The translations under genes were made by a program, and so were the position numbers. Shown one piece after another: positions 1-12,112 of a stretch of 64,000 bases of DNA; position 1 is the first letter of the stretch; every line of letters starts with the position of its first letter. This stretch comes from Amorphophallus konjac (lineage: Eukaryota > Streptophyta > Magnoliopsida > Alismatales > Araceae), in contig JAHNEJ010003341.1 of the NCBI GenBank assembly GCA_022559845.1, positions 62,001 through 126,000 of the forward strand, in the 5' to 3' direction. The notes under the pieces were generated by a model. It was not told the origin of the DNA. It saw only the letters and a list, made by a program, of their open reading frames with translations, and searched no databases.

Positions 1-162
1 CAAACTGCACAAGACTTACCCTCCTCAGCAGGAGAGTAAGGAAAGATGGAGGAGTTCCCAACCAAGAAAAACCCAAAAAGTCACAGATGCTTTGAACAGT
101 TCTCGTTCATGTACCACCGTGCCAAATCTCAAATTTCAAGTTTTGGCTTGCCAGCATAGTTG

Positions 163-590
163 GTCGGCCTTTAAATCCCAAATTCCAAGTTCGGCTTTCT
201 AATTTCATTGGTCAGCCACCCAAAATCCCAAATTCCAAGTTCGACTTTCCAATTTCATTGGTCAGCCGCCCAAAATCCCAAATTCCAAGTTTGACTTTCC
301 AATTTCATTGGTCGGCCCCCCAAAATCCCAAATTCTAAGTTTGGCTTTCCAATTTCATTGGTCAGCCACCCAAAATCTAACTTTCCAATTTCATTGGTCA
401 GCCACCCAAAATCTCAAATTCCAAGTTTGGCTTTCCAATTTCATTGGTCAGCCACCCAAAATCCCAAATTTCAAGTTCGGCTTTCCAATTTCATTGGTCG
501 GCCCCAAAATCCCAAATTCCAAGTTCGGCTTTCCAATTTCATTGGTTGCCTCCCAAAATCCCAAATTCCAAGTTTTGATTATCAAATCTC
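163..590. repeat. 50-bp minisatellite, about 8 copies
   Basis: A tandem array whose unit contains the core aatttcattggtcagcc. The core starts at 201, 251, 301, 351, 388, 438, 488 and 535, so the period is 50 bp with one 13-bp and one 3-bp deletion between copies. Copies differ by only a few bases. It lies just downstream, in the minus sense, of the decayed PMD gene and may be part of that element. The open frames across it only reflect the repeat unit and are not called as genes. Confidence 0.9.
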
Positions 591-818
591 TTGGGCATCC
601 CCTCAATGCTAAATCCCCAATTGGTTTTCCAATTCCCGTGGTCAGCCTTAAAGTCTAAGTTCTCCAGGCTTTCAATCTCCTTATTTGGAAAAGACAAAAA
701 GAGAAAAAAAAAAGAAAAGAAAAAAAAGAGAAAGAATGGGGGGCTTAAAATAGAGGTGCCCCGACGGATTTGAGTAGTCGGACTTCTGGCTGCTCGAGGG
801 CAAAAAGGTCAAAACCCG

Positions 819-1492
819 GCTGAGGTGAAAACCCGAAAGGGCGTCTCAGGCAAAAATGGGTAACCTCTCAGCACGAAAACCCGAAAGGGCGTGCTGGAAA
901 AAGTTAAAGGGGGCTGGTCATGGTGAAAACCCGAGAGGGCACTACGACTAGTAAACAAAAAAAGAAAAAAAAAGAAAGAGAAGAGAAAGAAAAAGGGGTA
1001 TGATGATAATGTCTCATTGAAGTCTTTGATCCTGAAGTCATGTTTTTATTCATTTGCAAAATGGAAGTCCGAGACAGACCATCGGAGTAACTACATAAGC
1101 AAAAGATCTAAAAAGGAAAGAGTGAGAAGAAGTGCAATGGGAAAATGCAATCTCAGTTGAGGTGAAAATTCGAAAGGGCGTCTCAGTCAAAAATGGGTAA
1201 CCCCTCAGCACGAAAATCCGAAAGGGCGCGCTGGAAAAAGTTAAAGGGGGTTGGTCATGGTGAAAACCCGAGAGGGCACTACGACTAGTAAACAAAAAAA
1301 GAAAAAAAAAGAAAGAGAAGAGAAAGAAAAAGGGGTATGATGATAATGTCTCATTGAAGTCTTTGATCCTGAAGTCTTGTTTTTATTCTTTTGCAAAATG
1401 GAAGTCCGAGACAGACCCTCGGAGTAACTACATAAGCAAAAGATCTAAAAAGGAAAGAGTGAGAAGAAGTGCAATGGGAAAAGGCAATCTCA
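819..1492. repeat. 337-bp tandem duplication
   Basis: Two near-identical units, about 819-1155 and 1156-1492, offset by 337 bp (for example caaaaatgggtaac at 851 and 1188). Each unit contains shorter internal repeats of the type gaaaacccgaaagggcg and a purine-rich stretch of gaaaaa/gagaag. The copies differ by a handful of substitutions, so the duplication is fairly recent. The distal edge abuts the 3' end of the coiled-coil exon of the PMD gene. Confidence 0.85.
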
Positions 1493-1900
1493 AACACCAG
1501 GGGGTCTCTTTTTCAGTAAGTCCCCAATGGTGTTCTGCTTCGCTGCAATCGTTTCCTGCATCGCTTGGCATTCAGATACAAGGGAGTCCTCTTCAGCCTG
1601 CAGCTTTCGAGCCATTTCGGAATTAGATTCTGTTGCCGCCTCTAGCTCTTCAATCCGCTGTAAAATGCTACTCACTGTCTCCCGGAGTGAGGTAGCCTGA
1701 CTCTTGTTCTCAGATGCCGCTGCCTCAAGAGTAGTTCGACGCTCCCGGATTTGTTCAGCCTGGGAATGCAACTTCTCCATCTCGCTGGATATAATGCAAG
1801 CTTCAGTTTCTAACTCTTGTATTTTCAGCATGTGAGTCTCCCACAACGAGGCCGTGTGCAGGCGTTGAAATTCTGCCCAAATATCATCCACAGCTGCCAT
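1490..1900 (-). pseudogene. Coiled-coil C-terminal exon of the PMD gene
   Basis: An open frame of about 136 codons dominated by heptad-like Leu/Ile/Met and Glu/Gln/Lys spacing (WETHMLKIQELETEA, then VSSILQRIEELEAATES), ending LLKKRPPGV. It reads as a helical coiled coil with no enzymatic motif. The upstream segment (about 1900-2049, with MVVALMSGTRALFQGG) is in another frame, and the change of frame around 1890-1920 looks like a one-base indel. I assign it to the PMD gene by strand and position, which is inference. Confidence 0.5.
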
Positions 1901-4900
1901 CCAGGTTCTCTGGGCAACCCCAATGCATGATAGCCCCGTGTGCCGGTACGAAGAGTGTCTCGCACAGTCTCCATGGGAGGGAGGCTCCCCCCTTGAAATA
2001 AGGCTCGAGTTCCACTCATGAGTGCCACCACCATCATTTCAGCCCCCACAAAAGCCTTAGGCTGAGGACCATCAGGTCAGTCAATCTCATGAGATGGAAA
2101 GTCAAGTCCCAACAGCAAGTCTCCTCCATTGCTCCCGGGGATAGGAGGAGCGTCTCCCTCTGGGGCTACAACAAAAAAAGGGGGAAGGGCACATAAGTCA
2201 AAATTTTATTCACAACAAAGGCGTCTGTAGATCCTTTTCTAGAAGTCAAAAGTATCTTAGCCTCACCTCGTGAAAGGGAAACCTTTGTCATTTGGTCTTC
2301 CGGGATACGAGCAGGGTCATCCCCTCCTATAACGCCTCCATCAAGGGCTGAATAGGTCGGCGGATCCTTTGTGTCAAGCCTATCGGTATCTGAAGTGAGC
2401 ACAAGGATATGATCAGGCAAGTACATGTAAATGCCTTAATAGGCGTCGATATGAAAAGGGCGCATGCAAAAGAGGGTGGGCCCCTTTAATCCTTAACTAG
2501 TTCATCATTCTTATCCGCATCAGGCGGATAAGAGGTAGACTCCTCCACTGCTGGGACACCGCGAGACATATGTACGTCGACAAGTTTCTCTTAAAAAAAA
2601 AGAAATTATCAATCCAACACAATAGAAGCTGCTAAAAGAACAAGCAGAGAAAGGTAAAGAGCATGATGACCTTGTAACCCGACGTCTTCCTCCCCATCAG
2701 AAAGCGGCATGGTAGATCTTGAAGCTGAAGGAGAAGCGGTCATGTCTTTTCCGAAACCCCTCCCCTTTGGGGATGGGGCTGGGGTCTCTTCCAAAAGGCC
2801 ATCACCTCTCATCTCGAGGCTTTGATTTCCATCAGCCCCAACACCAGCTTGGGAGGCGCCTTCAATTGGATATGGGGGAGAGGTATGTCCTCTGTTTTTC
2901 TCCAAAGTATCCAGGCGGCTTAAGGCAAAGGGATCATTCGCTGCATAAAGCAAGAAGGCGATGAGATTCGTGCGATCATCTCAGCAGGGCAAAATAACTC
3001 GGGGGGCTAAAACCAGAAGTACATACCAACATCATGGATAGCTTCATCCAATACTCCGGCCTCAGGGATTGGAGTCTTTTCCCTGCGTATTTCGGCTAAC
3101 AGCTCTTGAGAATATTTGGTCACCAGACCCCGATCAGTACTCAGGCTTATAGAAAACTCCGGTAGATCTGCATTCAGGCTGGAATCCAAGAGGGCAGTAA
3201 ATTCTTGCATAGAGATCACTGAATCCTCAGCTAAGAAACATGAAATGATCACTGCTAAGTGAAAGTTCTCTCTTTATCAATAAAAAGGATCAGATATGGA
3301 AATTAAGAAGATTCTACTAAAGGAGGCTGGACCTGTGCTTGGACCTGGCTCCCGTGCGGAAGGAATGTTGGCACATCCTTCCTCAAAATTTTCCTCTGGA
3401 AAGAAAAGAAAAGAAGGGGAGAACATCTTTAGCAAGGGAATAAGATTATTGCTTTATTACTCATCATAGTTGGGAGAAGCACCCTACCTATAGGTATGCT
3501 GTCGTCGAGCCCTCCGTGGGAGAAAGGGGGTGAGGCGCCCTATACGGGGTTGTAATCATCATCCTGGAGCTCCCCATCTTCCCCGGTATCCTCTAGCCCT
3601 GGCGAAAGGAGAATATTTGTAGCCGGAATATCACCCTCCTCCCTGGCACCTGAGGGGCCTGGGGTAAAAAAAGGGGAGGCAAAAAAATATATAAGTGACA
3701 CATCTCCGAGGAGAGAAGGAGAAACAAAAGAGGGATATTACCCGACCACTCCTCTGAAGCTCCCCCTCTAGAGCGGGCGCGGCAAGCACGAGTGTGGCCG
3801 CCCTCGTTTTCACTAAGACGGGCCCGCTTCTGGGGGTTTGAAACTTTCTTTCCCTTTATGTGGCATATCTTTGGCAGCTATATAGCTCTCTGTGAAATAA
3901 AAAAGAAGCAACATGTAAGAGAGAGGTAAATGGCATGTACACAGATAGGTAAAAAAGTAAAAAGGATTGAACCACATACCATTCGGGGCTAGCGAAAAGG
4001 AAGGCTGCAGCATCACTTGCTCGGGTCGTAAACCTACCACCTTCCCAGCCTTGGATATGCCTTCCCAGAGATCGCCGAGGGTAGTGCCATTTTCAACAAG
4101 GGTGGCATACTGAAAGGGCACGATGCAGGTGATAGACCCGATCAAGTGTCTCTCCCACTTCGGCCACAAGTCATTGGTAAAGCCTTCAGGATGAAGAGGA
4201 GTATCCATTGGTGCAGTCTGAGGATAACCACAATCCGACAAGAAGTGTGCCCACCAAAAATACATTCGCTGATCTGCCAAGGCCTCACCTTACCCCGAAG
4301 TAGTAGCTGGCGGGCGCCTCAAGGGTTTAATTATCCCCGCATATGGTCTACGGTCTACGGTAATGGCCCCGTTCTGAGCCTCCCACTGCAGGCGAAAGTC
4401 CCTCACCGCCTTTGCAATTTTTGAAAATTGGGTATGAAGCACTGAGTTTTCCACAATCAATGGCGGTAGATCAGTACTGTCCAGTCGAGCCTCTTCAGCT
4501 TCCCTTATCTTTTGTGGGAGTTGTCGGAAAACATTGCTGTACTTAAACCACCAGCGTGCATAATAGATGTCAATCCGGCCAACTCGCCTTGCCTCGGGGA
4601 GGGGACACTGCTCAGCAGCACCATCTCGGAAAAAATAATCCCACCAACTCCCTACAACAAGGTGGGTGTCATGGCCCCTGCAAAGTCTGCAATCTATGCC
4701 AAAGTCTGCATTTGGAGGCACTGACTAGTCATAGCCAAAATTCCGTGAAAAACGGTAAGGAAAGTATGGCTCTAGAATAGTCTTGCTGCCCTTCCTAAAT
4801 ACAAGCATGCTTGGCCTAATACAATATAGCCAGTTTTCATAAAAAGTCGAGCTAGTGGATTGATGATAAGGAAGGCCGTAAGATACCCTGTCCCGACCTT

Positions 4901-6657
4901 CAACAGCAAATGGTCGGAAGTCACAAGAGCCACAAGCAAATTGAAGACCCTCATTCCCCTGCACAGGCACAAAGGAAAGCATCCTCCGTGCTGCTAATAA
5001 ATGCTCATGCTGATGTTGATCCGGTCGATTTCGGAAAAGAAATATCAATGGCGCCACAGGGTTTTCAATTGGCACACTCTGGCATAATGAGGGTAGCAAA
5101 AGTCCGGCCCATGCACTCAGATAATGTGTGGCCATGTAAACACTTCTGTCTCTGGGAGAGCTATGTGCTGTCAAGTTCCCCAGTCCATGATAAATATTTG
5201 CTAATGCAGCGGGGGCGATTGCCAATTTATGACCATCCGCGAGCAGACACGCTGGGTAAATAATCTCAGGCCGTATCAGGCCCTCCTCGCCATATGACAC
5301 AACAAAAGTAGCCAACCAGTAAACAAGATAGGCTGCAAGATAGGTCTGATCCGGCAGCCGTCGGGGATTCCACCCCTCATTTTCAGGTGCGAACAAATAG
5401 CGTCTATTTTCCTGTGAAGGTAGAATCAGCTGATGATATTCACTTAAAGGCCTGTCATCCTCGGCAAATCGCTCATGAAAGCAGAATAGTCCATTATAGA
5501 AAAATTGGACCCAAGCATTCATACTAACTCGCACGGCGCCGGCAGAAGCTGAGGGTGCCTTCCTTTTACCAAAGCGGGCCAGATCCCGTCAAACTTTCAT
5601 CAAGTACCTGAAGCTCAGGGGGAGGCCATATTCACCTGTACCCGTGGAGTAGTTTCTGTGGAGATCGTCAAGGCACACCTCCTCATAGGGCCGTCCCGAA
5701 ATAGGAAGCCCCGAAATTTTGTAAAAACTCCATAAATCCAAAGCGGTTTCACCCTCTGCTGTAGCAAAAGTATTAAATCGGCGATTGAATCTCTTCGCCA
5801 ATGCCTGTAGAAGCCCGCTGTAGCAAGGGTAGCGATATAAGGCGGCAGTCACAGCGTGACGAATGCCCACAAGCTCCAGTAGCCGACTGTAATGATGAAG
5901 GATGCCCATGAGCCATTCTGTGGCCCTCAAATAAAATCTGTGGGAAGGAATAATCGCCCATCTACCATACCAACTGGGCGCAGAACCACACATAATTTTG
6001 TCCAGAAGACAAAGTTTATCATACCCCTCTGAAGCAAATCGAGTGCCGGATGGAGCCAAGAAGAGGCCTGAACAAGAATCTGACACTGTCCGGTGTTTTC
6101 CACCCAAATCCCAAGCAGCAGCTGAGAAGGCCCGATCCTGAACTGGACATCTAGTCTCGGAACTAAAAAAGCCTAGCTGAGTCACAGCAGGAAACTGAAC
6201 CTGGCAAACAAGGCCCATGGGGAAGCTGGGAAAAGAAACTCCACAACAGCCAAGCAGGCTATCACGACCCACAAGAATGGCTCTCTCGAGCTGAACACGC
6301 TCTGCGGTCAAGGAACTGTCACCATCATCCATCCCCTCAGGAATGAAGTTCTGGATGAAGGGAAATAAAACTTCATCCAAAGGGTAGTGCTTCGGATAAC
6401 CCTTGGGGCGTTCATATTTATAACGAATACAGCCACCATATCTGAAAAGCAAAGATAAATCAACCATGCCATCGCCTGGATCCCCCTCGGGTAAAGGGCT
6501 CGGAGCAACAATACTCAGCCCCTTGTCAAGAGAAAATAGAGTCTGTTGTAACCCGTGGCGACCCCAAAGACGGCATCAATCTCGAAGAAGCAATAGGGGC
6601 AGAACGCCCATCCTTACTCCGAGGCCCACGAACTTGACCTCTTCTAGATCGAGGCAT
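1490..6657 (-). pseudogene. Decayed plant mobile domain (PMD) gene, probably transposon-borne
   Basis: A spliced, degraded minus-strand gene. It begins at an ATG at 6657 with a basic start (MPRSRRGQVRG). A one-base frame change near 6530 leads into a long frame running from about 6520 to 3813, broken by three in-frame stops (5589-5591 TGA, 4725-4727 TAG, 4290-4292 TAA). The segment near 5650-5930 contains LWSFYKISGLPI and a preceding RHAVTAALYR stretch, which I recognise from the plant mobile domain (aminotransferase-like) family. Later exons have good splice sites: an intron starting GTATGT and ending TTTCACAG near 3895-3985, an exon at 3027-3230 (TTTCTTAG acceptor, GTATGT donor), and an exon starting after TTTATGCAG near 2940. 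The last part (1490-1900) is a long coiled coil. PMD genes occur both as host genes and inside transposons. The decay and repeat-rich flanks favour a transposon origin, but no LTRs or terminal inverted repeats were identified. Confidence 0.65.
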
Positions 6658-7214
6658 GTTGAATAGCATGTAAGAAAAAAAACAGAGACGAGAAATAGCA
6701 TGATGTCAGTTTGCTATGGAAATATCAAATAGAAGTACGAAAAAAAAGAGAAGAGGGGGAAAGAAAGAGAGAGGGACGGCACGGGTCACCCGCCTCCGCC
6801 TCCGGCCTCGACGGACCACCCGTGGGGGGTATTTGTTGAAACTCAAAAATGTTACTTAAATATTTTTGAAAATAGTTTCAGAAATAAGAAAGATGAAACA
6901 GGTTGTTGCTAAACGGCCTTAAAATGGCAGAGTTGTCTCCGCCGTAAATCCCTTCGACAACTCGCCAAAAAAATATGTATATGTATAGAAGGGATGCTTG
7001 TACTTTTATGCGCATACTGTGCATTTATAGTCTTGTCAAAAAATATATTTTTAGACCTGAAAGCGTGTGTAAAGATTATCCACAAAATAATTTTTCCGGA
7101 TACCCGGATGGTCAACCGGGGTGCTCCGGGACCACAAGAAAAAAACTCAGCCGTGGCAGACACTTGGCCGTACTGAGGTGACTGAATCAATTTTTTAACC
7201 CCTCCGTTGGGTTC

Positions 7215-7222
7215 CTTTTATA
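7215..7222 (-). promoter_or_regulatory. TATA box, minus strand
   Basis: TATAAAAG on the minus strand about 560 bp upstream of the ATG at 6657 of the decayed PMD gene. Its position suits a core promoter for that unit. The motif is short, so this is a positional inference. Confidence 0.4.
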
Positions 7223-7299
7223 GCCACGAGGCTAAGCCTCTCCGCCTCCCTCTTTCCCCTTGACCGTGCGCACAGGAGGGCCCGGAGGGACCCCCTCTG

Positions 7300-7606
7300 G
7301 CACCTTTGGACCGGAGGCCCCCCCTCCTTTCCTCCCGCGGCTACTGTACCGGAGGGGGGGCTCCGGTGGCTGATGGACTCGGAGGGAGACCCCCTCCGGT
7401 CACTGTACCGGAGGGGGGCTCCCCCGCGGCTGTCGGACCCGGAGGGAGACCCCCTCCGGTCCCTGTACCGGAGGGGGGGGGCTCCCCCGCTGCTGCGACC
7501 CACTAGAGGGACCCCCTCCGGTCCTAGTACCGGAGGGGGAACCCCCTCTGGTTTCCTGCACAGCAGCGGAGGGGGGTTCTCCCCCTCTCCGTTCAATCCG
7601 CAAGCC
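7300..7606. repeat. GC-rich 60-bp minisatellite
   Basis: Units with the core ggagggagaccccctccggt are spaced exactly 60 bp apart at 7381 and 7441, with diverged copies to either side. Each unit carries the inverted pair ccggaggggg / ccccctccgg and can fold on itself. Proline/glycine-rich open frames across it on both strands are a by-product of the composition. It lies between two outward-facing TATA boxes (7215-7222 minus, 7743-7750 plus). Confidence 0.8.
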
Positions 7607-7742
7607 CTCCAAAAAAAAAAGAAGAGAAGCAGTAAAAAAAAACTGAAGGAAGGAAGATGAAAAGTTACCTTGGCTTTTGGTATTCCACCGGAGGAGCCTC
7701 CAAGGGGTTTTCACCACCCCCTCCGCCACTTGTGGGAGCTAC

Positions 7743-7750
7743 TATAAAAG
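7743..7750 (+). promoter_or_regulatory. TATA box, plus strand
   Basis: TATAAAAG followed by a purine-rich leader. It mirrors the minus-strand box at 7215-7222 across the GC-rich minisatellite. No convincing gene follows: the next kilobases to 11.2 kb are non-coding by my reading. Confidence 0.35.
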
Positions 7751-7916
7751 GGAGACCACTCCAAGAAGAAGAGAAAAGAGAATAAGACTGAGAGAGGAAG
7801 AGAAAGAGCAAGACTTGGAGAGTTTTTTAAGGCCCAAGTCAAAGGAAGAAGTAAGAGGAAGGGTGCGCCCCTTTCCCTCTCACTATAATCCAATGGATTT
7901 TGTTTATTTCACATAA

Positions 7917-10900
7917 ATACCCCTTCATGTATATGTACTTGACGAAAATACTCTTTTAGTATGTAAAAGGGGTTTCATGATGTTATGTAATGAAAAATGC
8001 TATGACAATGTGGTAAAATTAAGTGAGCATGAAAACTTTGATTGTCATGGTCCTCGTGAAAATTATACAGAGGTCCCTCCTGGCGTAAAATTACACCATT
8101 GACCCGAAAGTTATTAAAATTGGGCATATATACGTTCATAAGCCATGAAAATTTAAGAGATCAAATGGGGAAAATCTCCAACAATTGTTCTTGTCATGAA
8201 GAAATCTCTTTGGGTTACAATAATAAAGATAAATATATATATCCTCTTTCAAGATCAAGCCTTACGAATTGTATTCCCTAAAGTTCTTTCATAATCATAT
8301 ATGTGTCCTTAAAAATAAATTGAAAGTTTTTTTTTTGAAAAGAATTCATCGGGATCGTAAAAATTACATGTCATTCGAAACGACATTTCGAATATAAAAG
8401 GGTGAGGCCGCATAAGAGGGTAACAAAAAAGGTTCATAATCAAATTTTCGCTCCGAAGGAAACTAAAAGGGCTTTTCTTTTGTCGAGGGTAACAAAAGAT
8501 CTTTAGCAGTTTAATCAAGGGTATTCGGACTCGTCCGATGTAAATTAACGTCGACTTCGGTCGGTGGGGAAAGGTCCTGTACCCGAATCCTAAATCATCT
8601 GATAAACTTAAAAAGTGCGGAATTCATAAATATGCCAAATATACGCATATCCATCCGGCGAAATCGGATGATGTTCAAAAAATTCCGTTAGGAAACAGAG
8701 TGCTAAGAAGCACTTGCGGAGGTCGACGGTGTGAAGTGTCGACCTCTCGCGATTATACGGCGCACAGGGGCTCCGGAGAGAAGCGGTGCGGTGAGAGAAA
8801 GATGAGAAAGAAATGAGAATGAATGTTTCGCACCGGTCATTAAAAAGGTAAAGAAGATGAGATATTATTTTTAAAGCATTACATCCTTTAGTTAGGAAAA
8901 GTCTGAAATACCCCGTTATTAAATCTTTAGACGGTTTAAAGCTTATAAGCTTAATTTTGAAGAATAAAAGTTAAAAAAAGATCGTTTATGCAAAAATAAT
9001 AGGATTAAAATATTTAATTAAAGTCATTTATTTTAACCAAGTCTATTAATCTTACTCATCAAGTTCATTAAGCAAGTTTGGGAGAAAATTAAGCAAGTAT
9101 TGAAAATAAACAATATAACCCGTTTGAAGTAAAGGAAAGAGTCAGCCCCAAATATATTTTTTTTTTTAAATTAAACAGTTTGATATGACATACATCTTTT
9201 GACACAAGGAAACACGTTGATTAGACGTCAGAGTCTCCAGTTACTCAGTTTAGCTTATCGTTCTGTTTCTTTTTGAATAGAGATAACATTCTTCATCATG
9301 ACTTGATTTACTGCATTTCATTGATGTAGGATCCAATTTCTCTAAAGATAATGTCATTGCTCTGAAATTATCATTATTTAATTTTTAGAGGCGTATTCTC
9401 TAGTTAGCTTCAATTTAGGTGGTATGTTTAAGGTCAATACAAGCTAAGGATTCTCCAACCAACCAAGCCCTTTTACAATTAACTTTCATAAGCCTGGACA
9501 TGGTTGTGAACAAAAACTTTGATGAATGTTTTAACCCTATTACAAATGCAAGATGGGTGCATTCTAAAACAATTAGCAACAGAATTGAGGGTTATAAACA
9601 TTAAATCATTTTCTTAACAGGGGTAGGACAGAAATGACTTAACCAAAAGTGATGAAGGAAATTTTCTTGGATATTCTGATAGGTCTAGGACTTATAGAAC
9701 CAAGGAAAAATGGTGATGGGGAGTTTCTATCAATCCTACTCCTGAACTTATATCCAACTAGAGTGAAGCCTTTCTTCGGTGAAGTCGTAATTTTGTGGGA
9801 CAGGAGCATCAATGTGAGAATTCTCCCCACTTAATTCTTGTCCAGTTAAAGTGAAACTTTTCTCATTGAAAATTTTAAGTCCTCCCTCACCTGTTCTTTA
9901 TCCCTCCTCTACCCTATTATCTCTTATTTTTATTTTCTTTCTTTTCCTGGTCTTCTAATAGAGTGTTTGTGAGTTTATGGTGGATCCATAGTTTTGTGGG
10001 AGAGGAGCATCTAATTAGGGAATTCTTTTGCATAATTGGGCAAGGATGAGATTTAAGCATTTGGTAGGAGGAGAATCAGTAGTTGCGTCTAAAACTGATC
10101 CATCTCCTTCTCGTGATTATTGTGATGATATGTTATAATTACAAATTTAGTCCTTCCAGATGTTAGTATAAATAGTGCATGAGAGTCTTATCTAAGCATT
10201 GTCGTCATTATTGCCTTGGATTTCTCTTATGCAATAGAAGATTCACATTTTTGTTGGTTATTCGAGTTTCATTATTGAGATATTCTAGTCAACATGGGTG
10301 ATTGTAGCAAGGGAATTCAGGCAAGTTCACAATACTTATATTCAACATTCGACCTGCCACTCCGCCAGGTTCCTCGTTACCAAAAAAGAAAAACATTCGG
10401 CCTGGTCACGATTAAGCTAATGGAATATTTGGATTGTAGTTCTTGTAAACCATGCAATTCATAGTTTACCATGCTTTGTAGATTGCATATTGAGAGATGT
10501 CTCTGATTTGGGTTGTGTTCTATACTATGACATGTTTTCTTAGACTTGCTAACTTTAGGATTTTCAGATCATGGTCGTATATAATATCCCGACGAAGACA
10601 TCTTGTAATTAAGCCAATTTAGTCAATAATCACCTATGAATGGGTCAACTGTACCTTTTATTTTCTCTTCCTCCTCCGGTAACTTTCCTCTTATTATTTT
10701 GTGACAATTTCATTCGTGCAAAGCTGTTGTACATACTAGTTGTAAATTTTAGATTATTTAGCTTTAGTTTGCACATATATGAAACTCCCCATTGGATTGA
10801 GGAAGTGACCGTGATGGTCCGACCCATCTCACAGCTTAGGGAGCCATGGATGTGGACTCCAATGTGTTAACCCTCGGATGTGACCATGTATAGATTATTT

Positions 10901-11220
10901 ATCTCGTCTAATACTGCCCGTTAACATATAGACAATTTGTCAGAATTTTGACTTTTTTAACCCCATATGTATCGCTGTCATTGCAAGTGGTTACTCAGTC
11001 GAGGGCAACTTGTTTTCTTGTTTCATTTTGCAAATTAAGTAGCTATTAGGCTTTCAACAGCCGCTGTTGAGTGTAATAGGATGTGGATTATATCTTGGTC
11101 GTATGAATGTCGAAAGTTTTGTTTAATTGATGCTTTTACTTGGCAATTGATACTTTTCACTTTTCTGTACTTAGCTTGTAGCATCTGCACTTTCTCGTAG
11201 CAAAATGAGATTCTTAATAG
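7917..11220. other. Intergenic, no gene recognised
   Basis: AT-rich DNA with only short, unconvincing open frames. A TATAAATA at 10167-10174 followed by a leader-like stretch could be part of an old LTR, but no matching ends were found. A motif of about 35 bp (ttttgtgggacaggagcatc near 9790, and a diverged copy near 9990) occurs twice in direct orientation about 200 bp apart. Confidence 0.5.
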
Positions 11221-11436
11221 GGTGTTTGGGAATATATATATATTTTAAAAAATGTTCTATCTTAAAAATTATGACACATCAATTTTCAACATAATTTTTA
11301 AAATTACTGAAAATAAGTCACTCTCTGTTTGGCAAAAAATACCATAATTTTTAAATTTAAAGTAAACTCGTTTGTTCTACAGGATTGTCGTGGACTCGTT
11401 CGTCTTTCACCGCCAACCCGCATAGTAGGGCCTCTA

Positions 11437-11834
11437 TCATTTCCCCACGTCAGAAACTTTCTTGTCGGGGGCGTCGATGTAGCCTGAAGCGGTTGTCGTG
11501 TGGTGGTTGTCGAGGCCGTCCATGAGCTCCCAGGCATTGATGATGGTGGTCGGAGACGAGGAAGGGGACCCTACGGGGTCCCCCTCGGCGGGCGGCGCAG
11601 GTGGGGACGTCGGGCGGTGGACGGGGAGGAGGGAGTAGCCGTAGGTGGTGGAGGTGAGGGAGACGACGTGGTGATGGACCACCACCTTGGATGCGGCGAC
11701 AGGTTGCGGGTCCTCGGGGGGCCTAGGGAGGGCAGGGGAGGGGTGGCCGGAGGGGGAGGTGGGGCAGAGGAGGCGAAGGTGGTGGCGGTGGGGGAGGAAG
11801 GGGAGGCTTCGGGGCGAGAGGTAGTGCAGCCCAT
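11437..11834 (-). pseudogene. Captured fragment of a glutaredoxin-like protein gene (N-terminal part)
   Basis: The minus strand encodes, in two frames, an MGC start at 11834 (MGCTTSRPEA) and then KVVVHHHVVSLTSTTYGYSL followed by INAWELMDGL. The order MGC, VVHH, HVVxLTSTTYG, INxWELMxGL matches my memory of the N-terminal half of plant glutaredoxin-domain proteins of the At5g39865 kind. The glutaredoxin fold itself, with its CxxC site, is absent. The MGC start and the later motifs lie in different frames, so this copy cannot make the intact N-terminus. Copy 2 (21360-21660) keeps about 24 bp lost here between VVHH and HVVSL, so it is closer to the donor gene. Confidence 0.55.
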
Positions 11835-12046
11835 GAAAAGGTTGGGTAGGCTTGGTGAGGAGGGAGGAACTGGGAGCACGGTGGGAGAGTGTTGGGGAGA
11901 GGGAGGGAGCGTCAGGAGGGGGGACTGGGTGCACTGGGAGAGAGAAAGAGAGGGGAGGGAGCACAAGTAGAGAGAGGGAGAGGGAGGGAGCGTGTCGAGA
12001 TAGAGGGAGGGGCCGTCGGGAGAGAGCGTCGGGAGGGGGAGGGGCC

Positions 12047-12048
<2 letters not shown>

Positions 12049-12111
<63 letters not shown>
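12049..12111. repeat. (GA)n microsatellite
   Basis: About 31 uninterrupted GA dinucleotides inside the gene-carrying transposon. The equivalent place in copy 2 (about 20920-20945) holds a shorter CT run on the opposite strand, as expected for an inverted copy. Confidence 0.95.

Positions 12112-12112
<1 letters not shown>

Noticed and set aside
308..658. Repetitive 116-codon frame
   Set aside because: It is the translation of the 50-bp minisatellite in shifting registers.
7195..7729. Several Pro/Gly-rich frames on both strands
   Set aside because: They follow the 60-bp GC-rich minisatellite; the repeat period is a multiple of three, so frames stay open without coding for a protein.
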